A stretch of 64,000 bases of DNA from Clostridia bacterium (GTDB lineage: Bacteria > Bacillota > Clostridia > Christensenellales > CAG-138), in NCBI GenBank assembly GCA_016292635.1, contig JAEDIC010000008.1, positions 11,609-75,608 on the forward strand. The letters are read 5' to 3'. The notes under the pieces are model-generated. The model was given only the letters and a program-made list of their open reading frames with translations, searched no databases and was not told where the DNA came from. A program made the translations under genes and the position numbers. Shown piece after piece: positions 53,937 to 62,230 of the stretch. Numbering within the stretch: position 1 is the stretch's first letter; each line of letters begins with the position of its first letter.

Positions 53937-54961
53937 TGGACGACAGACTCATCACCTCATCCATGACCGGAGAGGATGAACAAATAGAATACAGCCTGCG
54001 CCCACGCTATCTTAATGAATACATAGGCCAGCACAACGTGAAGGAGCATATGCGCATATACATTCAGGCCGCCAAGCACAGAGGCGAGCCGCTGGATCAT
54101 GCGCTGTTTTACGGCCCTCCCGGCCTTGGCAAAACCACATTGGCAGCCATAGTTGCAAACGAGATGGGGGGAAACCTCCGAGTAACCTCCGGCCCCGCAA
54201 TTTCCCATGCGGGAGACCTTGCCGCAATACTTACAAACCTTGCTCCCGGCGATGTGCTGTTTATAGACGAGATACACCGGCTCAATGCAAGCGTTGAAGA
54301 GGTGCTGTATCCCGCCATGGAAGATTATTCCATAGACATAATAATCGGCAAGGGGCCTTCCGCCCATTCCATACGAATTGACCTGCCCAAGTTTACCCTG
54401 ATAGGGGCCACAACCCGCATGGGCCTGCTTACTTCCCCGCTGAGGGACAGGTTCGGCATAAAGGAACAGCTTGAACTGTATGATTTGGATTCCCTGAGGG
54501 AGATAATAGAGCGCAGTGCGGATATACTGAATATCGGCATAGAGCCCGAGGGGGCAATTGAGATAGCCTCCCGCTCAAGGGGAACGCCACGCATAGTAAA
54601 CAGGCTGCTGAAGCGTGTGCGGGATTATGCTCAGGTTAAGGGCAATGGCGTTATAGACCTTGAGACCGCACGGGCGGGTCTGAATATGCTTGCAATAGAC
54701 GAGGTGGGCCTTGATGCGGTGGACAGGCGTATGCTTACCACCATGATAGAAAAGTTTTCCGGACGGCCTGTGGGGCTGGATACCATAGCAGCCGCCACGG
54801 GAGACGATGCCACCACCATAGAGGATGTATACGAGCCGTATCTTATTCAGCTGGGCTTTATTGCCCGTACCCCCAGAGGGCGCATTGTGCTGCCCCGGGG
54901 CTATGCGCATATGGGCTATACCCCTCCAGTGGATAGCGCTCAGCAGAAGATGGAAATATAG
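53936..54961 (+). CDS. ruvB: Holliday junction branch migration ATPase RuvB
   Basis: 341-residue AAA+ motor. Walker A GPPGLGKTT near residue 61, DEIHR (Walker B) near 112, sensor GATTRMGLL near 157, arginine finger region RDRFG, and a C-terminal winged helix ending in TPRGRIVLPRGYAHMG. The ATG at 53936 has GGAG 9 bases upstream; the TTG just before is less likely. Confidence 0.97.
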   Translation: MDDRLITSSMTGEDEQIEYSLRPRYLNEYIGQHNVKEHMRIYIQAAKHRGEPLDHALFYGPPGLGKTTLAAIVANEMGGNLRVTSGPAISHAGDLAAILTNLAPGDVLFIDEIHRLNASVEEVLYPAMEDYSIDIIIGKGPSAHSIRIDLPKFTLIGATTRMGLLTSPLRDRFGIKEQLELYDLDSLREIIERSADILNIGIEPEGAIEIASRSRGTPRIVNRLLKRVRDYAQVKGNGVIDLETARAGLNMLAIDEVGLDAVDRRMLTTMIEKFSGRPVGLDTIAAATGDDATTIEDVYEPYLIQLGFIARTPRGRIVLPRGYAHMGYTPPVDSAQQKMEI

Positions 54962-54999
54962 CAAACACTCATATAAGCAAAATACGGAGGTACGCAGCA

Positions 55000-55695
55000 A
55001 TGTTCGGCAAAAAAGAGCTTCAGGAAGCACTGGAACGCAAGGAACAGGAAATAAAGGAACTCAGCGGCAGAATAGCGGAATATCAGAGCCGCAACGATGC
55101 GGTGGTAGCCGCCCTTACCGACGCCAAGGCCGCGGCAAACCGCATACTGGGTGCGGCAGAGGTAAAACGGGATGAGATAATCGCCAGGGCAAACCAGGAA
55201 AAGGAAGCAATTGAAGCGGAGCGTGACGGCATTCTGGACGCCGCAAAAGCCGAAGCCGCGGCCATAATTAAGGCTGCGGAAGATAAGGCAAAGCTTGCGG
55301 AGGAGCGGGCGGAGTTCTTCATGAATTATTTGCGGGATTCCGCAGAAGCTGTGCGCCGCCAGGCAGCGGGATACGAATCCTTCCTCAGGGATTATGAAGA
55401 AGCCGGCGTAGGCTCGGCCCCCCCAATGAATGTTGTGGAAACTCCCGAGGAATACCGCAATCCCGCAGAACTTATGCGCAGCATATACTCCATACAGGGA
55501 CGGGATATACCCCAGGCGGTAAAGGAACAGGAAGAAGCTGCGTCTGAGCCTGAAAATGCCGAACCTCAGGATGAGGAAGACCGTATCTGGACTATCGACC
55601 AGGTGGCGGAAGAGACGGAGGAAACATCTCCGGAGAGCGCCTTTGTAGAGAAGGAACTCAACGACATACTCAATGATATACTGAAGCTGGATTGA
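55000..55695 (+). CDS. Coiled-coil protein, unknown, between ruvB and proS
   Basis: 231 residues. Residues 1-140 are almost continuous coiled coil rich in Ala, Glu and Lys, similar in texture to ATP synthase b-subunit or DivIVA-type helices but without the DivIVA N-terminal motif. A Pro-rich hinge and an acidic region (180-215) follow, ending in a conserved-looking short helix ELNDILNDILKLD. GGAGG lies 9 bases before the ATG. It may be co-transcribed with ruvCAB. No function assigned. Confidence 0.75.
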   Translation: MFGKKELQEALERKEQEIKELSGRIAEYQSRNDAVVAALTDAKAAANRILGAAEVKRDEIIARANQEKEAIEAERDGILDAAKAEAAAIIKAAEDKAKLAEERAEFFMNYLRDSAEAVRRQAAGYESFLRDYEEAGVGSAPPMNVVETPEEYRNPAELMRSIYSIQGRDIPQAVKEQEEAASEPENAEPQDEEDRIWTIDQVAEETEETSPESAFVEKELNDILNDILKLD

Positions 55696-55720
55696 CATAA
55701 ATCTGCTCAAATGTTATAAT
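55692..55720 (+). promoter_or_regulatory. Promoter of the proS T-box leader
   Basis: A full TTGACA, 17 bases, TATAAT. The -35 overlaps the stop codon of the coiled-coil gene. Confidence 0.85.
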
Positions 55721-55726
55721 CATTTA

Positions 55727-55949
55727 AATTTTGATATTAGGTTTTTGCGGAAAACCCGCTTTGCATGGCTGATGAATAGAGAGGCTGCCTCAGGGGCTGA
55801 AAGGGCGGCTGCGTCAAGGCGAAGGGACCCCGTTCCGTATTCCGCAGGGAGGAAATGCCCTGCCGCAGGAGAGCGTTAAAGCCAAAGCGAGAACCAATTA
55901 AGGTGGTACCGCGGTATAATGCCGCCCTTATATCAGGGCGGTTTTTCTA
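55727..55949 (+). promoter_or_regulatory. T-box riboswitch controlling proS
   Basis: The T-box sequence AATTAAGGTGGTACCGCGG is at 55896-55914, followed by a terminator with CCGCCCT/AGGGCGG arms and a T-run (55922-55946). The TGGT of the T-box would pair with the ACCA end of uncharged tRNA. Stem I lies within about 55745-55870; I could not place the proline specifier with certainty. It senses uncharged tRNA-Pro and lets transcription reach proS. Confidence 0.93.
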
Positions 55950-55990
55950 TAGCAAAAAATATCTATACGATAAAAATATCGGAGGAACCT

Positions 55991-57433
55991 ATGGCAAAGA
56001 AAGAAAATCAGTTCGTACAGGAGATCACCCCCAGGGATGTGGACTTCGCAAAGTGGTATACGGATATCGTGCTCAAGAATGATATGTGCGATTATTCCGA
56101 TGTTCGCGGATGCATGGTAATCAAGCCCTACGGCTACGCCATCTGGGAGCTGATGCAGAGCGAGATGGACCGGCGTTTCAAGGATACCGGCCATCAGAAC
56201 GCCTATTTTCCCCTTCTCATACCCGAAAGTATGCTGATGAAGGAAGCGGAGCACGTTGAAGGTTTTGCCCCCGAGGTGGCATGGGTAACCCAGGGCGGCA
56301 GCGAGGTGCTTCAGGAGCGGTTGGCAATACGCCCCACCAGCGAAACCATAATCGGTACCATGTATTCCAAGTGGATACAGTCATATCGTGACCTGCCTGT
56401 GCTGATGAACCAGTGGTGCAACGTTATGCGTTGGGAGAAGAGCACCCGTCCTTTCCTCCGCACCAGCGAATTCCTCTGGCAGGAAGGCCATACCGCACAC
56501 GAGACCCACGAGGATGCGCAGGAAGAAACCATACGTATGCTGAACGTATACTATGACTTCATGGTAAACGTACTGGCTATCCCTGTGGTTCGCGGACGCA
56601 AGAGCGAAAGCGAGCGTTTTGCAGGCGCGGAGGCCACCTATACCCTGGAAGCCCTCATGCATGACGGCAAGGCCCTCCAGATGGGCACCTCCCACAACCT
56701 GTCCGATCACTTTGCCCGCAGCTATGAGATCAAATATCTTAGCCGCGAGGGCAAGCAGGAATACTGTTATACCACCTCCTGGGGCACTTCCACCCGAATG
56801 ATCGGCGGCATGATAATGGTTCACGGCGACGACCGCGGCCTTAAGCTGCCCCCCAAAATAGCTCCCATTCAGGTTGTAATACTGCCCATCGCCATGCATA
56901 AGGAAGGCGTTCTGGATAAGGCAAACGAGCTGTTTGACCAGTGCAAGGCCGCAGGCCTGCGGGTAAAGGTGGACGACAGCGAGCAGAGCGCCGGCTGGAA
57001 GTTCAATCAGTGGGAAATGAAGGGCGTGCCCATTCGAATTGAGGTTGGCCCCCGTGATATAGAGAACGGCGTTGTTGTGGCTGTTCGCCGCGATACCCTC
57101 GAGAAGGTCATCTTGCCCATGGAAGGTCTTGCGGAGAGCCTCAAGGATATGCTCAAGGATATTCACGACAACATGTACAATGCGGCTCTGGAGCACAGGC
57201 TTGCACATACCACCACGGCCGAAAACTTCGGCCAGTTCATGGACGGCGTGAAGAAGGGCTTTGTAAGGGCTCCCTGGTGCAGCGACGGAGACTGCGAGAT
57301 AGAGATTAAGTGCATTACCGGCGCGTCCACCCGCTGCAAGCCCATGGAGGAGGATACCAACGTGGAAGGCTGCAAGTGCATACTCTGCGGCAAGCCAGCC
57401 AAGACCCTTATGTACTTCGGCAGAGCATACTAA
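55991..57433 (+). CDS. proS: Prolyl-tRNA synthetase, archaeal/eukaryote-like type
   Basis: Class II synthetase charging tRNA-Pro. 480 residues: the short form without the bacterial editing insertion. Motif 2 reads WCNVMRWEKSTRPFLRTSEFLWQEGHT, and a C-terminal zinc-binding-like domain has CITGASTRCKP and GCKCILCGKPA. The ATG at 55991 follows GGAGG by 5 bases. T-box controlled. Codon use is biased as in highly expressed genes. Confidence 0.96.
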   Translation: MAKKENQFVQEITPRDVDFAKWYTDIVLKNDMCDYSDVRGCMVIKPYGYAIWELMQSEMDRRFKDTGHQNAYFPLLIPESMLMKEAEHVEGFAPEVAWVTQGGSEVLQERLAIRPTSETIIGTMYSKWIQSYRDLPVLMNQWCNVMRWEKSTRPFLRTSEFLWQEGHTAHETHEDAQEETIRMLNVYYDFMVNVLAIPVVRGRKSESERFAGAEATYTLEALMHDGKALQMGTSHNLSDHFARSYEIKYLSREGKQEYCYTTSWGTSTRMIGGMIMVHGDDRGLKLPPKIAPIQVVILPIAMHKEGVLDKANELFDQCKAAGLRVKVDDSEQSAGWKFNQWEMKGVPIRIEVGPRDIENGVVVAVRRDTLEKVILPMEGLAESLKDMLKDIHDNMYNAALEHRLAHTTTAENFGQFMDGVKKGFVRAPWCSDGDCEIEIKCITGASTRCKPMEEDTNVEGCKCILCGKPAKTLMYFGRAY

Positions 57434-57465
57434 TATCTTAATACTGTATATACCCATACCTGCTT

Positions 57466-57512
57466 TGTCGGGGGGTCGGGCATTGCGCCCGGCTTCCCGA
57501 CACCTGTTTTTT
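57466..57512 (+). terminator. Terminator of proS
   Basis: TGTCGGG pairs with CCCGACA, an inner CGGGC/GCCCG stem, and a T-run ending at 57512. Confidence 0.8.
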
Positions 57513-57528
57513 GGAAAATGTATTCTCC

Positions 57529-57557
57529 TTTACAAATAAAGGGGAGAGGTGTATCAT
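57529..57557 (+). promoter_or_regulatory. Promoter of the Y-family polymerase
   Basis: TTTACA, 17 bases, TATCAT. A LexA box begins 6 bases downstream. Confidence 0.75.
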
Positions 57558-57562
57558 ATATA

Positions 57563-57576
57563 CGAACAAATGTTCG
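57563..57576 (+). promoter_or_regulatory. LexA (DinR) operator
   Basis: CGAACAAATGTTCG is a perfect palindromic match to the Gram-positive SOS box CGAACRNRYGTTYC except for its last base. It covers the transcription start region, so binding would block the polymerase gene. Confidence 0.88.
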
Positions 57577-57600
57577 ATATGGCGCGGAAAGAAGCGGAAT

Positions 57601-58803
57601 ATGATACTGCATGTGGATCTGAACTCATTTTACGCAAGCTGCGCCGTAAGGGACAGCGGAGGACTGTATACCAACGATATGTGCCTTGCGGTGGCGGGGG
57701 ACCCAAACAGGCGGCATGGTATAATACTTGCCGCCACATACCCGGCGAAGAAATTCGGCATAAGGGCGGGTATGCCTCTATGGCAGGCCATGGGGCGCTG
57801 TCCGGAATTGGTGGTCGTGCCGCCGGACTATCGGGGATATATGGACACATCGGATAAATTTATGTCCGTAATATGCCGGTATTCACCTCTCGTAATACGC
57901 TTCGGCATAGACGAGGCGTATCTGGATTACGGCGGCTGTGAGCGTATATTCGGCCCGCCCATGGAGGCTGCGGACAGGATACGCAGGGATGTCTGCGGCG
58001 AGATAGGGCTTACCGTATCCGTGGGCGTGGGAGAAAACATGATACGGGCAAAAATGGGCTCGGACCATAAAAAACCGGATGCCGTTACCCGCCTTGACGA
58101 CAGGGCGTGGAAGGAGCTTATATGGCCAAAGCCTGTGGAGGAGCTTATGTACATAGGCCGGGCTACGGGAAACAGGCTGCGTGGTTTGGGAATATCCACC
58201 ATTGGGGCGCTGGCGGGCACATCTCCCCAGCTGCTCAGGGCGGTGTTTGGCGTTGTGGGGCAGGATATGTGGCTGCACGCAAACGGCATGGACGACAGGC
58301 GCATAACCGGAATAGCAGAGCCTCAGAAGGGCATAAGCCACTCCATGACGCTGCCGGACGACCTGAAGGATAAAAATGAGATATGCCGCGCTCTGCTGTA
58401 TCAGACGGAGCGGGTGGCAGGCAGGCTCAGGGAGACGGGAAAGCGGGCGCGGGTGGTGGGCGTTCACGCAAGGTATTCAGACCTTTCCGGAGAAGGACGA
58501 CAGACCACTCTGAACTGTCCTTCGGATATAACGGCGGAGCTGTATCACGAGGCAAGGATGCTTATGCTGGGCATGCTTAAGGACAAGCCTGTGCGGCAGG
58601 TGGGTATGCGGGTATCCGGCCTTACGGAGGAGCCTGAGCAGCTTTCCCTGTTTGACGGGCGGGAGCGGGATAAGCAGCACGCCGTGGACAGGGCGGTGGA
58701 CAGCATACGCAGATGCTATGGAAGCCATGCTGTAATGCGGGCGGGCACAATGCGCTTTGAATACGACCCAAAGGAGGACTTTACGCCATTTTCCAGAGCA
58801 TAG
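57601..58803 (+). CDS. Y-family DNA polymerase (DinB/UmuC-like), SOS-controlled
   Basis: 400-residue translesion polymerase. Catalytic Asp6 lies in HVDLNSFYASC, and Asp104-Glu105 in FGIDEAYLDY. A helix-hairpin-helix region (GLGISTIGALAGTSP) and a little-finger domain follow. A late QLSLFDG sits where a beta-clamp-binding motif is expected. Closest in style to the UvrX/Pol IV branch. A LexA box overlaps its promoter. ATG at 57601 with AGAAGCGG upstream; upstream in-frame starts lie before the transcription start. Confidence 0.92.
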   Translation: MILHVDLNSFYASCAVRDSGGLYTNDMCLAVAGDPNRRHGIILAATYPAKKFGIRAGMPLWQAMGRCPELVVVPPDYRGYMDTSDKFMSVICRYSPLVIRFGIDEAYLDYGGCERIFGPPMEAADRIRRDVCGEIGLTVSVGVGENMIRAKMGSDHKKPDAVTRLDDRAWKELIWPKPVEELMYIGRATGNRLRGLGISTIGALAGTSPQLLRAVFGVVGQDMWLHANGMDDRRITGIAEPQKGISHSMTLPDDLKDKNEICRALLYQTERVAGRLRETGKRARVVGVHARYSDLSGEGRQTTLNCPSDITAELYHEARMLMLGMLKDKPVRQVGMRVSGLTEEPEQLSLFDGRERDKQHAVDRAVDSIRRCYGSHAVMRAGTMRFEYDPKEDFTPFSRA

Positions 58804-58860
58804 GCGGGGATATTGCCCGCCTTTGTAAGGGCGAGGCCCATATTGTTTACATTGGCGGTC

Positions 58861-58889
58861 TTTATTAAAGGCGAAGTTTGGAGTATAAT
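58861..58889 (+). promoter_or_regulatory. Promoter of lgt
   Basis: TTTATT, 17 bases, TATAAT. Confidence 0.65.
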
Positions 58890-58957
58890 ACAAATACTGC
58901 CCCAGTGTGGCATTTGGGGCAAAAATAGATTCTATTCAACTTCGGAGGACAAAAGAT

Positions 58958-59935
58958 ATGACTAATCCCAACAGGGTCGCATTTACTCTGTTTGGCAGAG
59001 ATGTATATTGGTACGGCATACTGATGGCACTGGGCATACTTATTGCCGTTTGGCTCACCCTTAAAGAGGGCAAGCGCAAGAGGCTCACAGAGGACAACAT
59101 ACTGGATATGTGCCTTGTTGTGATACCCTGCGGCGTTGTGGGCGCAAGGCTGTATTACGTTATATTCGAATGGGCCAGCTATGCTGCCAACCCCATACGT
59201 ATACTGTACATATGGGAAGGCGGTCTTGCCATATACGGCGCAGTGATAGGCGGCCTTCTGGGTATGCTCGTATACTCAAGGATAAAAAAAATACGCTTCC
59301 TTAAGCTGGCGGACTGTATAGCGCCGGGTCTGGTACTTGCCCAGTCCATAGGTCGCTGGGGCAATTTCTTTAACCAGGAGGCATATGGCCTGCCCATAAA
59401 CAACGGGGCTCTCATGTGGTTCCCAATGGCGGTGCGCATAGACGGGATACACTATTTCAACGGCGAGCTCTGCTCCAATCCCTATCACCTTGCCACATTC
59501 TTTTATGAGTCTATGTGGTGCCTGATAGTTTTCATCATACTTTGGAGCTGCCGCAAAAAGTTTAAGCATGACGGCGACGCCATACTTACCTATGCGGCGC
59601 TGTATGGCTTTGAGCGTATGTTCGTTGAGCGCCTCAGGGGCGACAGTCTGTATCTCATAAAGCCCACAGACAGCTTCCCCGAAGGCATAAGGATATCCGA
59701 GATGCTGAGCCTTATCGTAGTGGTGTGCGTGTTGGCGTTCTTTATCATCCGCCGTATACGGGAAAAGAAACTGAACGCCATTATTTGGCCCTCTCCGGAG
59801 GTTTTCCCAGAGGAGGAAACGACCGAAGGCTGCGAAGAAACCTGCGAGATTGCCTCTGACGATGCCGGAACGGCATGTGAGCAGGCCGAAGAGACTGCGG
59901 AAGAGACTGCCGAAGAGCGGGACGACGCACAGTAA
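58958..59935 (+). CDS. lgt: Prolipoprotein diacylglyceryl transferase
   Basis: Membrane enzyme that transfers diacylglycerol from phosphatidylglycerol to the lipobox cysteine. Seven helices are expected. The GRWGNFFNQEAYG signature (with the essential Arg) is near residue 135 and GGLAIYGAVIGG near 90. A 40-residue acidic Glu/Ala-rich tail is unusual. 325 residues. GGAGG lies 9 bases upstream. Confidence 0.96.
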   Translation: MTNPNRVAFTLFGRDVYWYGILMALGILIAVWLTLKEGKRKRLTEDNILDMCLVVIPCGVVGARLYYVIFEWASYAANPIRILYIWEGGLAIYGAVIGGLLGMLVYSRIKKIRFLKLADCIAPGLVLAQSIGRWGNFFNQEAYGLPINNGALMWFPMAVRIDGIHYFNGELCSNPYHLATFFYESMWCLIVFIILWSCRKKFKHDGDAILTYAALYGFERMFVERLRGDSLYLIKPTDSFPEGIRISEMLSLIVVVCVLAFFIIRRIREKKLNAIIWPSPEVFPEEETTEGCEETCEIASDDAGTACEQAEETAEETAEERDDAQ

Positions 59936-59954
59936 CGGTAAACGACAGAGCGAT

Positions 59955-59970
59955 CGCCCTAAAAAGGGCG
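59955..59970 (+). promoter_or_regulatory. Small hairpin ahead of pncB
   Basis: CGCCCT/AGGGCG stem with an AAAA loop, 19 bases before the pncB ATG. Too short for a clear terminator; may tune translation. Confidence 0.35.
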
Positions 59971-59989
59971 GTATATGGGGGTATGCATT

Positions 59990-61432
59990 ATGCGCAATCT
60001 TACTATGATGACGGACCTGTATCAGCTTACTATGATGTATGGCTATTACAAGCACGGCATGACTGAGGACGAGGCGGTGTTTGACCTGTTCTTCCGCACC
60101 AGCCGCCCAAACAGCGAATATACCGTGGCGGCGGGCCTGCAGACGGCGATAGAATACATACAGGATATTCATTTCAGCGAAGATGATATAGCCTATCTTC
60201 GTACGCTTAACCTTTTTGATGAGGAATTTCTCGGCGTGCTTAAAGAGCTTCGCTTTACAGGCGATATATACGCCGTGCCTGAAGGAACGCTGGTATTCCC
60301 ACAGGAACCCCTTGTGCGGGTAAAGGCCCCCATGATGGAGGCGCAGCTCATTGAGACCACTCTGCTCAATATAATCAACCATCAGACTCTTATCGCAACA
60401 AAGGCCAGCCGCGTGGTATATGCGGCGGGGGAGGGAGCGGTGCTGGAATTCGGTTTGCGCCGGGCACAGGGCCCCGATGCGGGAACATACGGCGCCAGGG
60501 CAGCCATCATCGGCGGATGCGACTCCACCAGCAACGTGCTGGCGGGTCAGTGGTATGATGTTGGAGTAAAGGGCACCCATGCCCACAGTTGGGTAATGTG
60601 CTTCCCGGATGAGATAACCGCCTTCAGAGCATACGCGGATATATTCCCGGATTCCTGTCTGCTGCTGGTGGATACCTATGATACCCTGAAATCCGGTGTG
60701 CCAAACGCCATAAAGGTATTCGATGAGCTGAAGGCCAAGGGATACACTCCCGTAGGTATACGCCTTGACAGCGGCGACCTTGCGTACCTTTCCAAGGAAG
60801 CCCGCAGGATGCTGGACGAGGCGGGCCATACCGAGGCCAAGATATTTGCTTCAAGCGACCTTGATGAATATGTTATCCGGGAGCTTAAGGCACAGGGCGC
60901 CAGGATAGACGTTTGGGGCGTAGGCACCAAGATGATAACCTCCTATGACTGGCCTGCTCTGGGCGGAGTATACAAGCTTGCAGCCACCATACGGGACGGA
61001 GTGATGACCCCCAAAATAAAGCTCAGCGAAAATATCGTAAAGCTGACCAACCCGGGCTATAAGAAGATATTCCGTCTGTATGGCAAGCATAACGGCATGG
61101 CTTTGGCGGATATAATTGCCATGGATTACGAGACAATTGACGAAACAAAACCCCTTAAGCTGTATCATCCCATACAGACCTACAAGACAACCACATTGAA
61201 GGACTTTACCGTGCGGGAGCTGCTGGTGCCTGTTTTTGTGGGCGGAGAGCTTGTTTATCAGTCTCCCGATGTACATGAAATACGGGAATACAACCGTAAG
61301 GAACTGGCTACTTTCTGGGAGGAATACAAACGCATACTGAATCCCCATACCTACAAGGTGGATATCTCTGATGAACTGTACAACCTTAAGCAGAAGCTCA
61401 TACATGAGAACAGGAGCGAAGATGAAGAGTAA
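59990..61432 (+). CDS. pncB: Nicotinate phosphoribosyltransferase
   Basis: Salvages nicotinate to nicotinate mononucleotide for NAD synthesis. 480 residues, N-terminus MRNLTMMTDLYQLTM typical. GLRRAQGPDAG and GTHAHSWVM (with the phosphorylatable-type histidine) are family blocks; IRLDSGDLAYLSKEAR and GVGTKMITS complete the active site. The ATG at 59990 has GGGGGT 7 bases upstream; an ATG 15 bases earlier overlaps that ribosome site. Overlaps the lipoprotein gene. Confidence 0.95.
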   Translation: MRNLTMMTDLYQLTMMYGYYKHGMTEDEAVFDLFFRTSRPNSEYTVAAGLQTAIEYIQDIHFSEDDIAYLRTLNLFDEEFLGVLKELRFTGDIYAVPEGTLVFPQEPLVRVKAPMMEAQLIETTLLNIINHQTLIATKASRVVYAAGEGAVLEFGLRRAQGPDAGTYGARAAIIGGCDSTSNVLAGQWYDVGVKGTHAHSWVMCFPDEITAFRAYADIFPDSCLLLVDTYDTLKSGVPNAIKVFDELKAKGYTPVGIRLDSGDLAYLSKEARRMLDEAGHTEAKIFASSDLDEYVIRELKAQGARIDVWGVGTKMITSYDWPALGGVYKLAATIRDGVMTPKIKLSENIVKLTNPGYKKIFRLYGKHNGMALADIIAMDYETIDETKPLKLYHPIQTYKTTTLKDFTVRELLVPVFVGGELVYQSPDVHEIREYNRKELATFWEEYKRILNPHTYKVDISDELYNLKQKLIHENRSEDEE

Positions 61433-61952
61433 AGTCCTATTGACGCTGACCCTTATGTGTGTGTGCCTTGTGGGCTGCGAGAATACCGCTTCGGTGATAG
61501 ACCCTGCGGTGACCATGCCGCCTGAGCCCATCGCAACCCCTGAGCTAACGCCGGAACCCACTCCCGAGGCGGAGCAGGTGAAGCTGGATATGGCGGACCT
61601 TACCAGAGCCTATGACGAGCTTGGGGTGCTTATATCCACGGCGGATCACTTTGAGCAGTATATAACCTTCCGCAATATACAGGTTTACGAGCAGAATGAG
61701 GATACCTTCATGGACGCCATTGCTGTGAACGAATATCCGGATACGCTGGTATGTGCCGTGAATATCATCTTCCTGGATGAGGATGAGACGGTAATAGCGG
61801 AAAGCCATGTGCATACAAGAGACGGACAATACGTTCTTCGGCTGCAGCCGGGGGACAATACCATATTTGCAACCATAGATACGGACATGGCCCTTACCGA
61901 TAAGGAATTTATGCTGGAATTCAGCGATGGCCTGGACGTGCTGCCGGAATAA
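61422..61952 (+). CDS. Lipoprotein, unknown
   Basis: 176 residues with a lysine/hydrophobic signal peptide and lipobox LVGC, giving a lipid-anchored Cys near residue 18. A Pro/Glu-rich linker (25-45) is followed by a beta-rich domain (about 50-175), probably immunoglobulin-like; I recognise no family. The start lies inside the pncB end (11-base overlap) with AGGAG upstream. The lgt enzyme that would modify it is three genes upstream. Confidence 0.82.
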   Translation: MKSKVLLTLTLMCVCLVGCENTASVIDPAVTMPPEPIATPELTPEPTPEAEQVKLDMADLTRAYDELGVLISTADHFEQYITFRNIQVYEQNEDTFMDAIAVNEYPDTLVCAVNIIFLDEDETVIAESHVHTRDGQYVLRLQPGDNTIFATIDTDMALTDKEFMLEFSDGLDVLPE

Positions 61953-61969
61953 TATCAAAGCAAACACAA

Positions 61970-61991
61970 AGGCGCCGTATATACGGCGCTT
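61970..61991 (+). terminator. Lipoprotein-gene terminator hairpin, first copy
   Basis: Palindromic GCGCCGTAT/ATACGGCGC. Nearly identical to 62190-62211 on the far side of repeat copy C. Confidence 0.7.
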
Positions 61992-61999
61992 CTGCATGT

Positions 62000-62188
62000 A
62001 AAAAAACCTTGGGGGTTCGGGGGGCGCGGCCCCCGAAGGCTTCAATCGGATTTGGCGACATGCGCGGCAAATCCGCAAAACCCTTGCGCAGCAAGGGTTT
62101 CTTTGCATGGCTCCCTGGCCGTGATGTAGGCACACGGGAGTCATGCAATCCTCGAAATAGCGGCGCAATGCCACTTTTTCGACAGCCT
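62000..62188 (+). repeat. Structured intergenic repeat, copy C
   Basis: About 189 bp, the same element as 18173-18362 (inverted) and 23067-23239. Same order of A-run, G-rich hairpin (here perfect, with GGGGGGC/GGCCCCC arms), CGGATTTG stem, CTTGC stem, CATGGCTCCC hairpin with a diverged loop, and the terminal CCACTTTTTCGA arm, whose partner arm is mutated here. Ends with GACAGCCT, matching GACAACCT of copy A. Bracketed by duplicated terminator hairpins. Confidence 0.85.
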
Positions 62189-62189
62189 G

Positions 62190-62214
62190 AAGCGCCGCAT
62201 ATACGGCGTTTTTA
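62190..62214 (+). terminator. Lipoprotein-gene terminator hairpin, second copy
   Basis: GCGCCGCAT/ATACGGCG hairpin followed by a T-run; sequence as at 61970-61991 with two changes. Confidence 0.75.
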
Positions 62215-62230
62215 TGACTTAATTGGTTAA

